Part shown: piece after piece, positions 6,093 through 13,263 of the stretch
Position numbering within the stretch: position 1 is the stretch's first letter
Layout: every line of letters starts with the position of its first letter
Source: JAHIZC01 sp043813305
GTDB lineage: Bacteria > Omnitrophota > Gorgyraeia > Gygaellales > Profunditerraquicolaceae
Length of the DNA stretch: 20,141 nt
Direction of reading: 5' to 3'
NCBI GenBank assembly: GCA_043813305.1
Contig: JBDRLC010000055.1
Location: 1 to 20,141, forward strand
Translations under genes and position numbers: made by a program
Notes under the pieces: model-generated
Seen by the model: only the letters and a program-made list of their open reading frames with translations
Databases searched by the model: none
What the model was told of the DNA's origin: nothing

Positions 6093-7753
6093 AACAATAG
6101 AAAATAAAATAACGCTAATGTACCTAATAAACACCAGACCATATAGGTAGGGAGAACTCCATTATGTAAATACTTTAATACGTTAGCTACAGAGAAGGTG
6201 AATTTCTTTCCCTGCTCATAGATATCAAAGCTCCCTGTCTTTGCTCTTTTGTATATTGGCTTTAGGGTTTTTAATTCCTTGATCGTGTTGTAAAATTCAG
6301 TTCCTGTGACTCTATTCTCTTCTAAGTCAATTGGTTCTGCTCCGATATAATTTTTATCTTCTCGTATATTAGGTGCTAGGCTCTTTAGTTTAAAGATCAA
6401 TACCCCTAAAACCAAACCAGCAATAACCAACATCGTAGCCAACCCTGAATACCAGGTTCCGATAAAAGAAACGCCTGCTACCGCCGGGAGAATGAACTGC
6501 TTCAGAGGTACCTGATTAGCAAATACGCCAAATACTATACAGATAATTGCCAGAAAAACACCGGGAAGCCACATGGCAATTGATACCTCTTTTATATTCG
6601 AGCGCGAATTTACCTCCCTCTGCCCGAGAAAGACAGCATGCATTAATTTCATGAAACTGGCAAGGGTCAGCCCTGAACCAAACATCGCGGCAGCCAAACA
6701 TAATACACTTATAAATCTTAGCGTATCCGTCTGGAACTGCAGCTGAGTGATTACGCCCTGATAAACCATCCACTTTGAAACAAAGCCGTTAAACGGCGGA
6801 ACTCCGGAGATAGATAAACTGGCAATCAAAGCAGTGATATAGGTAAGAGGCATGACTTTGGATAGGCCGCCGAGTTTATCTAATTCAGTTGTCCCGGTTC
6901 TGCTCTCTACGTTACCGGCACTAAGAAAGAGTGCCTGTTTGTATACAGCATTATTAAGCATATGAAATAATCCGCCGGCAATACCGATTGGGGTTCCGGT
7001 GCCAATACCTAATACCATATAACCTACCTGTGAAACAGCGTGATAACCCAGGAGCCTCTTCATATTGTGCTGGATCAAAGCCATCATTACTGCGGCGATT
7101 ATAGTAAAAGCACCGACAACCATCAGGATCATATTGATCAGCGGGATCATGATGAATAGATCCATTGAGATCCTGGCTAAAAGATAAATACCTAATAATT
7201 TATCTAAGGAAGCGGGCAAAAATGCTACTACCGGCAGAGGTGCTGCTTCTGAAGAATCCGGGATCCAGGTATGAAAGGGCATTACCCCCGCCTTGGCAAA
7301 ACACCCGACGGCAATACATAAATAAGCAACCACGGGTAGTATGGAATTACTGGCCAGAGGAATACGTATTTTATCCATCACAAAAGTTCCGCTTAAATAA
7401 TAAATTATACCTATACCTAATAGCATCAGTGCATCTGAGCCGCCGATGATGATAAATGTCTTCTTTGCTACTTGGGATGAATTTTGGCCCATGTTAATCA
7501 AAAGATATAGCGTTAACCCTAAGAACCCCCAGAAGATAAAGAGAAGAATCAGATGATTGGAGCGCACTACAGCAATTGAGGCGATGGAGGTGAGAATTAT
7601 ATAGGTATAGTATTGCATAAGCCCTTTCTTCCCCTTCATAAATTTAGAAGAATATATCAGGGCTAAGATAGTAAATAAAGCTATAGCCAGAACTATAAAA
7701 TTACTCAGGCTGTCTTTGATAAAATAAGGATAGAAAGAGAAAAACTTACACAT
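6086..7753 (-). CDS. NuoL/MrpA-like proton-channel subunit of the hydrogenase membrane arm
   Basis: This 555-residue polytopic protein is the second antiporter-like subunit. Family motifs are present: PFHTWIPDSSEAAPLPVVAF (about 158-177), with the lysine of ASLDKLLGIY shortly after, then the helix LLGYHAVSQVGYMVLGIGTG and SISGVPPFNGFVSKW. The usual DAHxxAPxPVSA is changed to DSSEAAPLPVVA. After the 14-helix core, a charged stretch of about 80 residues (NTIKELKTLKPIYKRAKTGS) and a final hydrophobic helix resemble the NuoL lateral helix and terminal helix. The ATG overlaps the mbhL end by eight bases. Pyrococcus Mbh has one such subunit (MbhH) and Mbs has two. With mrpD, this operon also has two. 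Confidence 0.9.
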   Translation of the reverse strand: MCKFFSFYPYFIKDSLSNFIVLAIALFTILALIYSSKFMKGKKGLMQYYTYIILTSIASIAVVRSNHLILLFIFWGFLGLTLYLLINMGQNSSQVAKKTFIIIGGSDALMLLGIGIIYYLSGTFVMDKIRIPLASNSILPVVAYLCIAVGCFAKAGVMPFHTWIPDSSEAAPLPVVAFLPASLDKLLGIYLLARISMDLFIMIPLINMILMVVGAFTIIAAVMMALIQHNMKRLLGYHAVSQVGYMVLGIGTGTPIGIAGGLFHMLNNAVYKQALFLSAGNVESRTGTTELDKLGGLSKVMPLTYITALIASLSISGVPPFNGFVSKWMVYQGVITQLQFQTDTLRFISVLCLAAAMFGSGLTLASFMKLMHAVFLGQREVNSRSNIKEVSIAMWLPGVFLAIICIVFGVFANQVPLKQFILPAVAGVSFIGTWYSGLATMLVIAGLVLGVLIFKLKSLAPNIREDKNYIGAEPIDLEENRVTGTEFYNTIKELKTLKPIYKRAKTGSFDIYEQGKKFTFSVANVLKYLHNGVLPTYMVWCLLGTLALFYFLLFK

Positions 7754-8948
7754 TTATACCCATCCGCTTTTTAATCTTTTCTGTCTTCTCCTGTGATAAT
7801 TTAATCAGGTCCCATCCGTTTAAGATCTGTTTGTCGGTTTTCTTATCGAGGACCGCGACTCTTTCAGTACAGCAGTAACAAGGATCAACAGCGGCCAGGG
7901 TGATTGTCGTATCTGAGATAGTCTGCCCTACCGCGGCCACCTTGTTAGATGCGATGTTTACATAGCTGGGTGCGCGGATCTTATGCCTCACTGGTCGGTT
8001 TGTTCCGTCGGAACGGACATAATGATAGCATTCTCCGCGGGGTGCTTCAACATGTCCGATACCTTCTCCGGGAGGGATATCCTTTATATCAGCGTCTATC
8101 GCGCCCTTAGGCATTTTATCCAAACACTGCCGGATAATACTTACTGACTCGTAAAGTTCCAGGATCCGCACCTTTGCCTTGGCAAATACATCGCCCTCCT
8201 TCTCTACGATTACACTCCACTTCATCTTATCAAATACTCCGTAAGGATCATCGCGCCTTACATCTATATCTACTCCTGATGCGCGGGCAGTCGGCCCGAC
8301 TGTACACCAATCAATCGCCTGCTGCTTTGTCAAGATCCCTACACCTTTAAGCCTGGCGTGTATAACCGGATCATCCAACACGGCACCTTTAAACATATTC
8401 GCCGCAGGCACGAGGTCATCCATCGCCTTTTTTATCGCCGGGATATCCTCATCCCTTATATCATGAATCACTCCGCCGATTTTACTAATTCCGTAATGAT
8501 TGCGGTTACCGGTAATCATCTCGAATAAATCCAAGAGCGGCTCTCGATAACGCCAGGCCCACATCCAAACGGTATTATATCCGATGAAATGACCGGCTAA
8601 CCCTAACCATAGCAAGTGACTGTGGAGTCTCTGTAATTCATCAACGATCGTGCGAATGTAAAGAGCACGCTCAGGGACTACATTCGCCTCTCCACCCAAT
8701 ATATCCTCTATTGCCAAAACATAAGCGTAAGGATGGCTGGAGGAACAGATCCCGCAGATACGCTCGACTAAATAGGCCACCTGATGGAAATGTTTATGCT
8801 CGGAAAGCTCCTCTATCCCGCGATGCATATAGCCGATGATTATATCAATATCTATTACCTTCTCTCCATCGACATGAAGGCGGAAAAACTCCGGTTCTTC
8901 CTGTAAAGGGTGATAAGGCCCTATAGGGACGATGACTTTATGTGACAT
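7746..8948 (-). CDS. mbhL: Group 4 [NiFe]-hydrogenase large (catalytic) subunit, MbhL/NuoD-like
   Basis: This 400-residue catalytic subunit should hold the Ni-Fe site. Motif L1 is ERICGICSSSH with C65 and C68, and motif L2 is DPCYCCTER with C357 and C360. All four metal-binding cysteines are therefore present, unlike NuoD or the sulfur-reducing Mbs/Mbx homologues, where the set is incomplete. C359 is an extra cysteine between the last two ligands. Forty residues follow L2. Whether they are cleaved by a maturation protease cannot be read. No hyp or protease gene is in the window. The ATG is three bases after the mbhK stop. The product should pair with MbhJ on the cytoplasmic face and evolve or oxidise H2. 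Confidence 0.95.
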   Translation of the reverse strand: MSHKVIVPIGPYHPLQEEPEFFRLHVDGEKVIDIDIIIGYMHRGIEELSEHKHFHQVAYLVERICGICSSSHPYAYVLAIEDILGGEANVVPERALYIRTIVDELQRLHSHLLWLGLAGHFIGYNTVWMWAWRYREPLLDLFEMITGNRNHYGISKIGGVIHDIRDEDIPAIKKAMDDLVPAANMFKGAVLDDPVIHARLKGVGILTKQQAIDWCTVGPTARASGVDIDVRRDDPYGVFDKMKWSVIVEKEGDVFAKAKVRILELYESVSIIRQCLDKMPKGAIDADIKDIPPGEGIGHVEAPRGECYHYVRSDGTNRPVRHKIRAPSYVNIASNKVAAVGQTISDTTITLAAVDPCYCCTERVAVLDKKTDKQILNGWDLIKLSQEKTEKIKKRMGINV

Positions 8949-8951
8949 TAA

Positions 8952-9386
8952 CTAACGATTATCCTTTCTTAACGGATGCTTGCCTTCCGGCCAATCATCG
9001 ATTAAAAGCAGATGCCTTAAATCCGGATGGCCTTTGAAACTTACGCCTAGAAGCTCCCAGATCTCTCGCTCGATCCACTCCGCACCTTTAATTATACGCG
9101 CAATCGAATCGATCTGTGGGCTTTTCTTATTAGTAATCAATGTGCGCAAAGAAATTACTTTTCCTGAAGAGTCATCAGAAAAATGGTAAAGTATCTCAAT
9201 CCCCTTCGGCGTATCTATGCCGGAGGCAGTAATCATACGGCAACCTAATTCTTTAAATATAAACTCAGCTGCCCCGGGGATATCCTCCGGCTTGAATTCA
9301 ATGTAAGCTCTGGGGGTAGCCTTCTCCTCAACTTTAATAATCTGATCAGTAAATCTATCTCTTATACGGCTGACGATATCTTCCAA
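8952..9386 (-). CDS. mbhK: NuoC/MbhK-like hydrogenase subunit (30-kDa family)
   Basis: This 144-residue soluble subunit belongs to the complex I 30-kDa family. The signature WIEREIWELLGVSFKGHPDL (about 104-123), followed by a stretch ending PEGKHPLRKD (about 133-142), is diagnostic. It is shorter than NuoC because the family core has little N-terminal extension, as in MbhK. It is a structural partner of the large subunit and has no cofactor motif. The start is TTG at 9386, eight bases after GAGG in the R3 cassette. No in-frame ATG lies nearby, and the first residues (MEDIVSRIRDRF) align with the family start. Confidence 0.92.
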   Translation of the reverse strand: MEDIVSRIRDRFTDQIIKVEEKATPRAYIEFKPEDIPGAAEFIFKELGCRMITASGIDTPKGIEILYHFSDDSSGKVISLRTLITNKKSPQIDSIARIIKGAEWIEREIWELLGVSFKGHPDLRHLLLIDDWPEGKHPLRKDNR

Positions 9387-9403
9387 ACTTATGTCCTCAC
9401 TTT
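9381..9403 (-). promoter_or_regulatory. R3 translation-initiation cassette, copy 2 (Shine-Dalgarno plus TTG start)
   Basis: The minus-strand sequence is AAGTGAGGACATAAGTT, then TTGGAA. It encodes the last residues of MbhJ (VRT, stop TAA) and carries GAGG eight bases before the TTG start of mbhK. Seventeen bases are identical to 6075-6091 at another junction of the operon. The genes on either side are unrelated, so common coding ancestry does not explain the match. Confidence 0.6.
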
Positions 9404-9820
9404 ACCCGTAAGTTTATTAATTAACTTGGCTACCCCCGCGATCATTGCCTCAGGCTTAGGAGGGCAACCCGGGATATAAACATCCACCGGGATTACCTCA
9501 TCGACTGTGCAGGGGCTATTGTAAGAATCTCTGAACATTACCCTACCGCAGGAACAATTACCTATTGCTATTACCACGCAAGGCTTAGGAGCCTGTTCAT
9601 AAAGCTTCTTCAGCCTCTCTTTAGTCTTGTAATTAGGCACGCCCGTTACCAAAAGCGCATCTGCATGCCTGACGCTGCCGACTAAGACCATACCCAGCCT
9701 CTCGACATCAAAACGAGGAGTCAATAAATCCAAAACTTCGATATCGCAGTTATTACAGGGAGAGCAAGCTGCATGAAATACCCAGATAGATTTAGTTAAG
9801 GCTTTTAATTTTACGCTCAC
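9389..9820 (-). CDS. mbhJ: Group 4 [NiFe]-hydrogenase small subunit, MbhJ/NuoB-like
   Basis: This 143-residue small subunit carries the proximal [4Fe-4S] cluster next to the Ni-Fe site. Cysteines fit the short, single-cluster NuoB/MbhJ type: C22-x2-C25 within SPCNNCDIEV, C89 in GNCSC, and C119 in YIPGCPPKPE. C19 and C91 are additional. The start is GTG at 9820, whose first base is the last base of the R2 repeat stem. A GGAGG lies 11 bases upstream inside the repeat. The preceding mini-ORF stop overlaps this start (GTGA). The end codes VRT within the R3 cassette that starts mbhK. Confidence 0.93.
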   Translation of the reverse strand: MSVKLKALTKSIWVFHAACSPCNNCDIEVLDLLTPRFDVERLGMVLVGSVRHADALLVTGVPNYKTKERLKKLYEQAPKPCVVIAIGNCSCGRVMFRDSYNSPCTVDEVIPVDVYIPGCPPKPEAMIAGVAKLINKLTGKVRT

Positions 9821-9876
9821 CCCGTTAGAAACCTCCGTTTGTCCCCATTAGAAAACATGTTTCTAACGGGGCTCAT
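9817..9876 (-). repeat. R2 intercistronic repeat, copy b, encoding a 19-residue mini-ORF between mbhM and mbhJ
   Basis: An ATG at 9876, one base after the mbhM TAG, opens MSPVRNMFSNGDKRRFLTG. Its TGA (9819-9817) overlaps the mbhJ GTG. Arm 1 (9871-9860, CCCCGTTAGAAA) can pair with arm 2 (9854-9843, TTTCTAATGGGG, one G-U pair, five-base loop). Alternatively it can pair perfectly, over 13 base pairs, with arm 3 (9832-9820). The two structures exclude each other. GGAGG at 9836-9832 lies between arms 2 and 3. This copy and copy a share the reading frame, differing by six inserted bases and mostly silent changes. Confidence 0.75.
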
Positions 9877-9877
9877 G

Positions 9878-10798
9878 CTATTTTCCTAACAACGCTAAAA
9901 TAACCGCTACACCCGCTAAAAAAGACATCGGCCCCCAGAACCATCTTAAGGCCTGGTCTATGCGTACACGCGGGCTGGTGTTTTTAATTAAAACGATAAC
10001 TACTAATAATAGCACAAATTTAGCTATAATAAATAGCGGGCTGAGGTCCTTGCCCATAAATAAAATTATTAAAAGTAAAGGCATAGTATAAAGAAGTACT
10101 GCCTTGGTCAATTTGAATATTGCTAAAGGAAGGCCGGAGTATTCAATTAATACGCCTCCCATTATCTCTTGTTCCGCTTCTGAGGCATCAAAGGGGACAA
10201 ATCCTAATTTTGCCTGCATGCAAAATATGGAAACTAAAAATGCCAGGGTTCCGGAAAAAGAAGCGATATTTGAACCAAAGTTAATCTGATGATTTATAAT
10301 CTCGCCTATCTGAATGGTTGTACCGCTCTTAATTATAATCGTAATTACCGAGAGGATAAAGGGAAGCTCGTAACCTAAAACTAACTTCATCTCTCTGGAA
10401 ACGCCGATGGAAGCCAAGGGGTTCCGGGAAGAAGCGCCTCCGATGATCAAAGCTATCGCCGGGACAACTAAAAGATATAATACCACAATCAGATCGCCGG
10501 CAAAACCCTCTAAGGGCGAAAGGATATTGCTGCCAAGGGCCGCAGCCACAAGGGTTAAACTTAGCAGCCCCAGGTAGGGGGCTAAAAGAAAAGTCATCCT
10601 TGCCCCGGCAGGAACAATCGTTTCCTTGCCGATCAGTTTTACAATATCCACAAAATTCTGATACCAGGGCGGCCCGACCCGCCAGTGAATGCGTGCGGTA
10701 ACTTTTCTATCCACCCAGCCGGCAATCAAACCTATGCAGGCACTGAATAGAAAACCGGGGAAAATAAGATAAGTAAATAAGCTACTTATGGCCTTCAT
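9878..10798 (-). CDS. mbhM: NuoH/MbhM-like membrane anchor subunit of hydrogenase
   Basis: This 306-residue protein has about eight helices and connects the peripheral hydrogenase arm to the ion-pumping arm. NuoH-family landmarks are GWVDRKVTARIHWRVGPPW (about 27-45), DIVKLIGKETIVPAGA (about 51-66), SRNPLASIGVSREMKLVLGYELPF, and the acidic cytoplasmic loop FVPFDASEAEQEIMGGVLIE with EYSG following. The glutamates of that loop are the conserved E-channel residues of complex I. Its start overlaps the stop of the HycB-like gene by four bases (ATGA). It ends in TAG, one base before the ATG of R2 copy b. Confidence 0.93.
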   Translation of the reverse strand: MKAISSLFTYLIFPGFLFSACIGLIAGWVDRKVTARIHWRVGPPWYQNFVDIVKLIGKETIVPAGARMTFLLAPYLGLLSLTLVAAALGSNILSPLEGFAGDLIVVLYLLVVPAIALIIGGASSRNPLASIGVSREMKLVLGYELPFILSVITIIIKSGTTIQIGEIINHQINFGSNIASFSGTLAFLVSIFCMQAKLGFVPFDASEAEQEIMGGVLIEYSGLPLAIFKLTKAVLLYTMPLLLIILFMGKDLSPLFIIAKFVLLLVVIVLIKNTSPRVRIDQALRWFWGPMSFLAGVAVILALLGK

Positions 10799-11286
10799 TT
10801 CTTCTTAGGCTGAATATCCTCTTTTGACCATTTAGGAGTCCGTACTGCCAGATGCTCGCCGACAAAATAGATATTTTTTTCAGCGTCCTCTTGAATATCT
10901 TTAACCTCTACTGCCTTTTCAGGGCAGGTGGTAACACATTTAGGAAGCTTACTGCTGACCTCTAAACAAAAATCACATTTGGAATCCAGATAAGGTATAA
11001 AATCCTGGAAGATTATGCCAAAAGGACAAGCTACGGAACATGATTTACAACTGGTACAACGCATTTTATAACGTTTAATATGTCCGTCAGGAGCTCTTTC
11101 TAAAGCATTATGATAGCAGGAATTTACGCATGGCGCCTCTTCACAGTGACGGCAAATCGTCGCAAAGGTTGCATATTCACGTAAAGAAGCTATACCGTTA
11201 TTCTGCGGATGGTAGAAATAATCACAGGTAATCCTGCACTCTTCGCATTTACTGCATATCTCTAAATCCACAAAAAGGCGCTTCAT
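10795..11286 (-). CDS. HycB/HydN-like ferredoxin with four [4Fe-4S] clusters
   Basis: This is a 163-residue soluble electron carrier when started at MKRLFVDLEICSKC. Sixteen cysteines form four sites: 11/14/17/21, 45/48/53/57, 77/80/83/87 and 104/107/117/121, the pattern of HycB, HydN and CooF. It probably passes electrons between the flavoprotein module upstream and the hydrogenase. The same frame extends 38 codons further upstream. That stretch overlaps the end of the HydG-like gene and resembles no ferredoxin N-terminus, so the ATG at 11286, four bases after the upstream stop, is preferred. The end overlaps mbhM by four bases. Confidence 0.88.
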   Translation of the reverse strand: MKRLFVDLEICSKCEECRITCDYFYHPQNNGIASLREYATFATICRHCEEAPCVNSCYHNALERAPDGHIKRYKMRCTSCKSCSVACPFGIIFQDFIPYLDSKCDFCLEVSSKLPKCVTTCPEKAVEVKDIQEDAEKNIYFVGEHLAVRTPKWSKEDIQPKKK

Positions 11287-11290
11287 AAAT

Positions 11291-12109
11291 TTAATCCCAG
11301 ATATCGTGTATGCTCTTAAGGTCTCTATAGCAGAACACCGGGCCGTCCTTACAGGCATAATACTTTCCGATACGGCAGTGCCCGCATTTACCCAAACCAC
11401 AGGACATACTTTTCTCCATAGACAGATATATATCCTTAGGTTTAAAACCTACTTCTGATAACTTCATTGCCACAAACTTCATCATGATCGGAGGGCCGCA
11501 GACTATTGCCACCGCATTTTTGAGATTTACCGGGAGTTTGTTTAAAATAGTCGTAACCAATCCCACGTTTCCTCTCCATTTAGGTTCACCCACATCGACT
11601 GTTGTGACTACATTCACTTTTTTCTTCCTTGCCCAGCTGGGCAGTGATTCTTTATAGACCAGATCCTTTGGCGTGCGTGCGCCGTATCGCAATACCACCT
11701 TCTTATAACTCTTCATATCAGAGAATAGGGTAAATAAAAGTGAGCGTAAAGGAGCGAGCCCTACCCCACCCCCCACGACTAACACATCCTTGTTTTTAAA
11801 TTTACCCAAAGGATAGCCCTTTCCGTAAGGGCCTCGGATACCAACCAGATCACCTTTTTTCATAGTATGCAGCTTGGAGGTAACCATACCTACATTCATT
11901 ATGGTTACATCTATGGTATCGGTTTTTGATGGGTCTGAAGAGGGAGTAAATGGCGCCTCCCCTAATCCCGGAACAGTAAGTTCAATAAATTCTCCGGTAC
12001 GAAAGGCAAATTCTTGCTTAGGCCTAAATACAAAGGTCTTTATCGTCGGGGTCTCCTGCTTAACATCTTCGATTACTGCTTCAATGGGCTGATAGATGTT
12101 TTTCTTCAT
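11291..12109 (-). CDS. FAD/NAD(P)-binding [2Fe-2S] oxidoreductase, HydG/AsrB/PyrK-like
   Basis: This 272-residue cytoplasmic protein is of the ferredoxin-NADP reductase fold. An FAD-binding barrel comes first, with GEFIELTVPGLGEAPFTPSS at about 39-58, where APFTPSS corresponds to the flavin-binding PFxxSS of the gamma subunits of sulfhydrogenases. The NAD(P) domain follows, with GGGVGLAPLRSLL at about 113-125 and CGPPIMMKF at about 204-212. The C-terminus has a [2Fe-2S] site: C237-x4-C242-x2-C245-x14-C260, the PyrK/HydG spacing. It should exchange electrons with NADH or NADPH, though the nucleotide cannot be predicted. It overlaps the HydB-like gene by 29 bases, so the two are probably co-translated partners, as in HydBG and AsrAB. 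Confidence 0.88.
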   Translation of the reverse strand: MKKNIYQPIEAVIEDVKQETPTIKTFVFRPKQEFAFRTGEFIELTVPGLGEAPFTPSSDPSKTDTIDVTIMNVGMVTSKLHTMKKGDLVGIRGPYGKGYPLGKFKNKDVLVVGGGVGLAPLRSLLFTLFSDMKSYKKVVLRYGARTPKDLVYKESLPSWARKKKVNVVTTVDVGEPKWRGNVGLVTTILNKLPVNLKNAVAIVCGPPIMMKFVAMKLSEVGFKPKDIYLSMEKSMSCGLGKCGHCRIGKYYACKDGPVFCYRDLKSIHDIWD

Positions 12110-13178
12110 ATAGCTTTCTTAAAATATTACGTATGTCTATCCTGCCAGGGCAAACCTCAATACATCTGCCGCAGCCACAACAGGCCTGTAAACCGGTATT
12201 AGCAACAAAAAAATCGAATTTCTTCAGGAAGCGATTACGTAATCTCATATAACGTAACTTTAGTGGATTAGCTCCACCGGCAACCCTGGCGAAATTCTTG
12301 AATAAACAACCATCCCAGGTACGTATCTTCTTAGTCGTCCTTCCTTCGGGCTTATCTTCTAATAAGAAACAATGGCAGGTATCGCACATAAACACGCACC
12401 CGCCGCATTCAACACAATCAAGCATCTGATCGCGCCAGATCTGGGAATTATAACCTGATAATACTATGTCTTGTAAGCTGTCTTTTGCGGGAATTTTATG
12501 ATGAAAGAGATGTTCATCTATGCGTTTAATCACCGCTTCTCTTTTTTCCTCTCTGCCTGAAGTCTGGCCGACTGTGGCAGGAGTCAATATATCTGCCAAG
12601 GAATCGACGATTTTTTTTGCCTTCCCAGAGGCGACATCGACTAGGTATCCGTGGTTAAGAGGAGAAAGGTTAAAATCGAATCCTTCGCTTGCGTGCGGGT
12701 TAATCTCAAATGCCCTGCAGAAACAAGCCTCTTTGAAATTAGGACAATCGCTTGCGATCAGTAAGGTATTATCCCTTCTCTTCCTATATACAGGGTCTTC
12801 CTCAACCCCATCCAAGAAAACATAATCCTGGATCTTTAAAGAAAAGAGGTCGCAGCTCTTTAGGCCGCATACCGCAACCGAACGTTCTGTATTATCCTCA
12901 GCCTGATCAGCGTTAAAATAACCGCAAAGCACTTCCTTAAAGTGGGTAAATAACGAACGTAAGGGTTCTACACAGCGATAATCATTAAAAACAATCTTAT
13001 CTTTATCTAATTCGGAATATTTTTTTAAAAGATAATCATCAGTGGGAAAATTAAAGCCATAATCACACTTTAATTTCAGGGGAGTCTGCGTTTTGATTGG
13101 AACGTAAAGCTCATAATCCTCTGCAATACGTTTGTAGAACCTAGAAAGGTCTTCAAGCTTTAAAAAATATGTCTGCAT
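12081..13178 (-). CDS. 4Fe-4S dicluster protein, HydB/AsrA-like beta subunit
   Basis: This 365-residue soluble iron-sulfur protein resembles sulfhydrogenase beta (HydB/HyhB) and anaerobic sulfite reductase AsrA. The N-terminal half has the family blocks VCGLKSCDLFSLKIQD (about 103-118) and ASDCPNFKEACFCRAF (about 142-157). The C-terminal half holds two [4Fe-4S] motifs, C255/C258/C261/C265 and C333/C336/C339/C343. It would relay electrons between the HydG-like flavoprotein and the rest of the complex. It is the first gene of the hydrogenase operon, with a promoter about 60 bases upstream. No clear Shine-Dalgarno sequence precedes the ATG. Confidence 0.87.
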   Translation of the reverse strand: MQTYFLKLEDLSRFYKRIAEDYELYVPIKTQTPLKLKCDYGFNFPTDDYLLKKYSELDKDKIVFNDYRCVEPLRSLFTHFKEVLCGYFNADQAEDNTERSVAVCGLKSCDLFSLKIQDYVFLDGVEEDPVYRKRRDNTLLIASDCPNFKEACFCRAFEINPHASEGFDFNLSPLNHGYLVDVASGKAKKIVDSLADILTPATVGQTSGREEKREAVIKRIDEHLFHHKIPAKDSLQDIVLSGYNSQIWRDQMLDCVECGGCVFMCDTCHCFLLEDKPEGRTTKKIRTWDGCLFKNFARVAGGANPLKLRYMRLRNRFLKKFDFFVANTGLQACCGCGRCIEVCPGRIDIRNILRKLYEEKHLSAH

Positions 13179-13198
13179 TATTTACAGATTTAAAAGAA

Positions 13199-13216
13199 TG
13201 AGGCGGGATACCCTCA
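13199..13216 (-). promoter_or_regulatory. Small hairpin in the leader of the hydrogenase operon
   Basis: The minus-strand TGAGGGTATCCCGCCTCA can form a TGAGG/CCTCA stem of five base pairs, or a GGG/CCC alternative. TTCTTTT follows. It lies between the predicted promoter and the first ATG. It could be a weak attenuator or just chance, because the stem is short. Confidence 0.25.
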
Positions 13217-13234
13217 AGCTAAAAAGTTTATAGA

Positions 13235-13263
13235 AATATAACATATTCTGATGTCTTTGTCTA
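13235..13263 (-). promoter_or_regulatory. Predicted sigma-70-type promoter for the hydrogenase operon
   Basis: On the minus strand TAGACA (-35, 13263-13258) and TATATT (-10, 13240-13235) are separated by 17 bases. Each differs from consensus by one base. The expected transcription start is near 13228, giving a leader of about 50 bases. It lies in the only gap without a mini-ORF repeat that separates two functionally different operons. Confidence 0.6.

Noticed and set aside
6516..6773. Minus-strand 85-codon frame inside the NuoL-like gene.
   Set aside because: It is an alternative frame of a clear membrane protein gene, without start signal or recognisable content.
7746..8948. Complex I (NuoD) or sulfur-reducing Mbs/Mbx identity for the large subunit.
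   Set aside because: All four Ni-Fe cysteines are present in the CxxC motifs, which fits a hydrogenase.
11287..11400. 38-codon upstream extension of the HycB-like ferredoxin.
   Set aside because: It lies inside the 3' end of the HydG-like gene in another frame. The family N-terminus starts at MKRLFVDLEICSKC.
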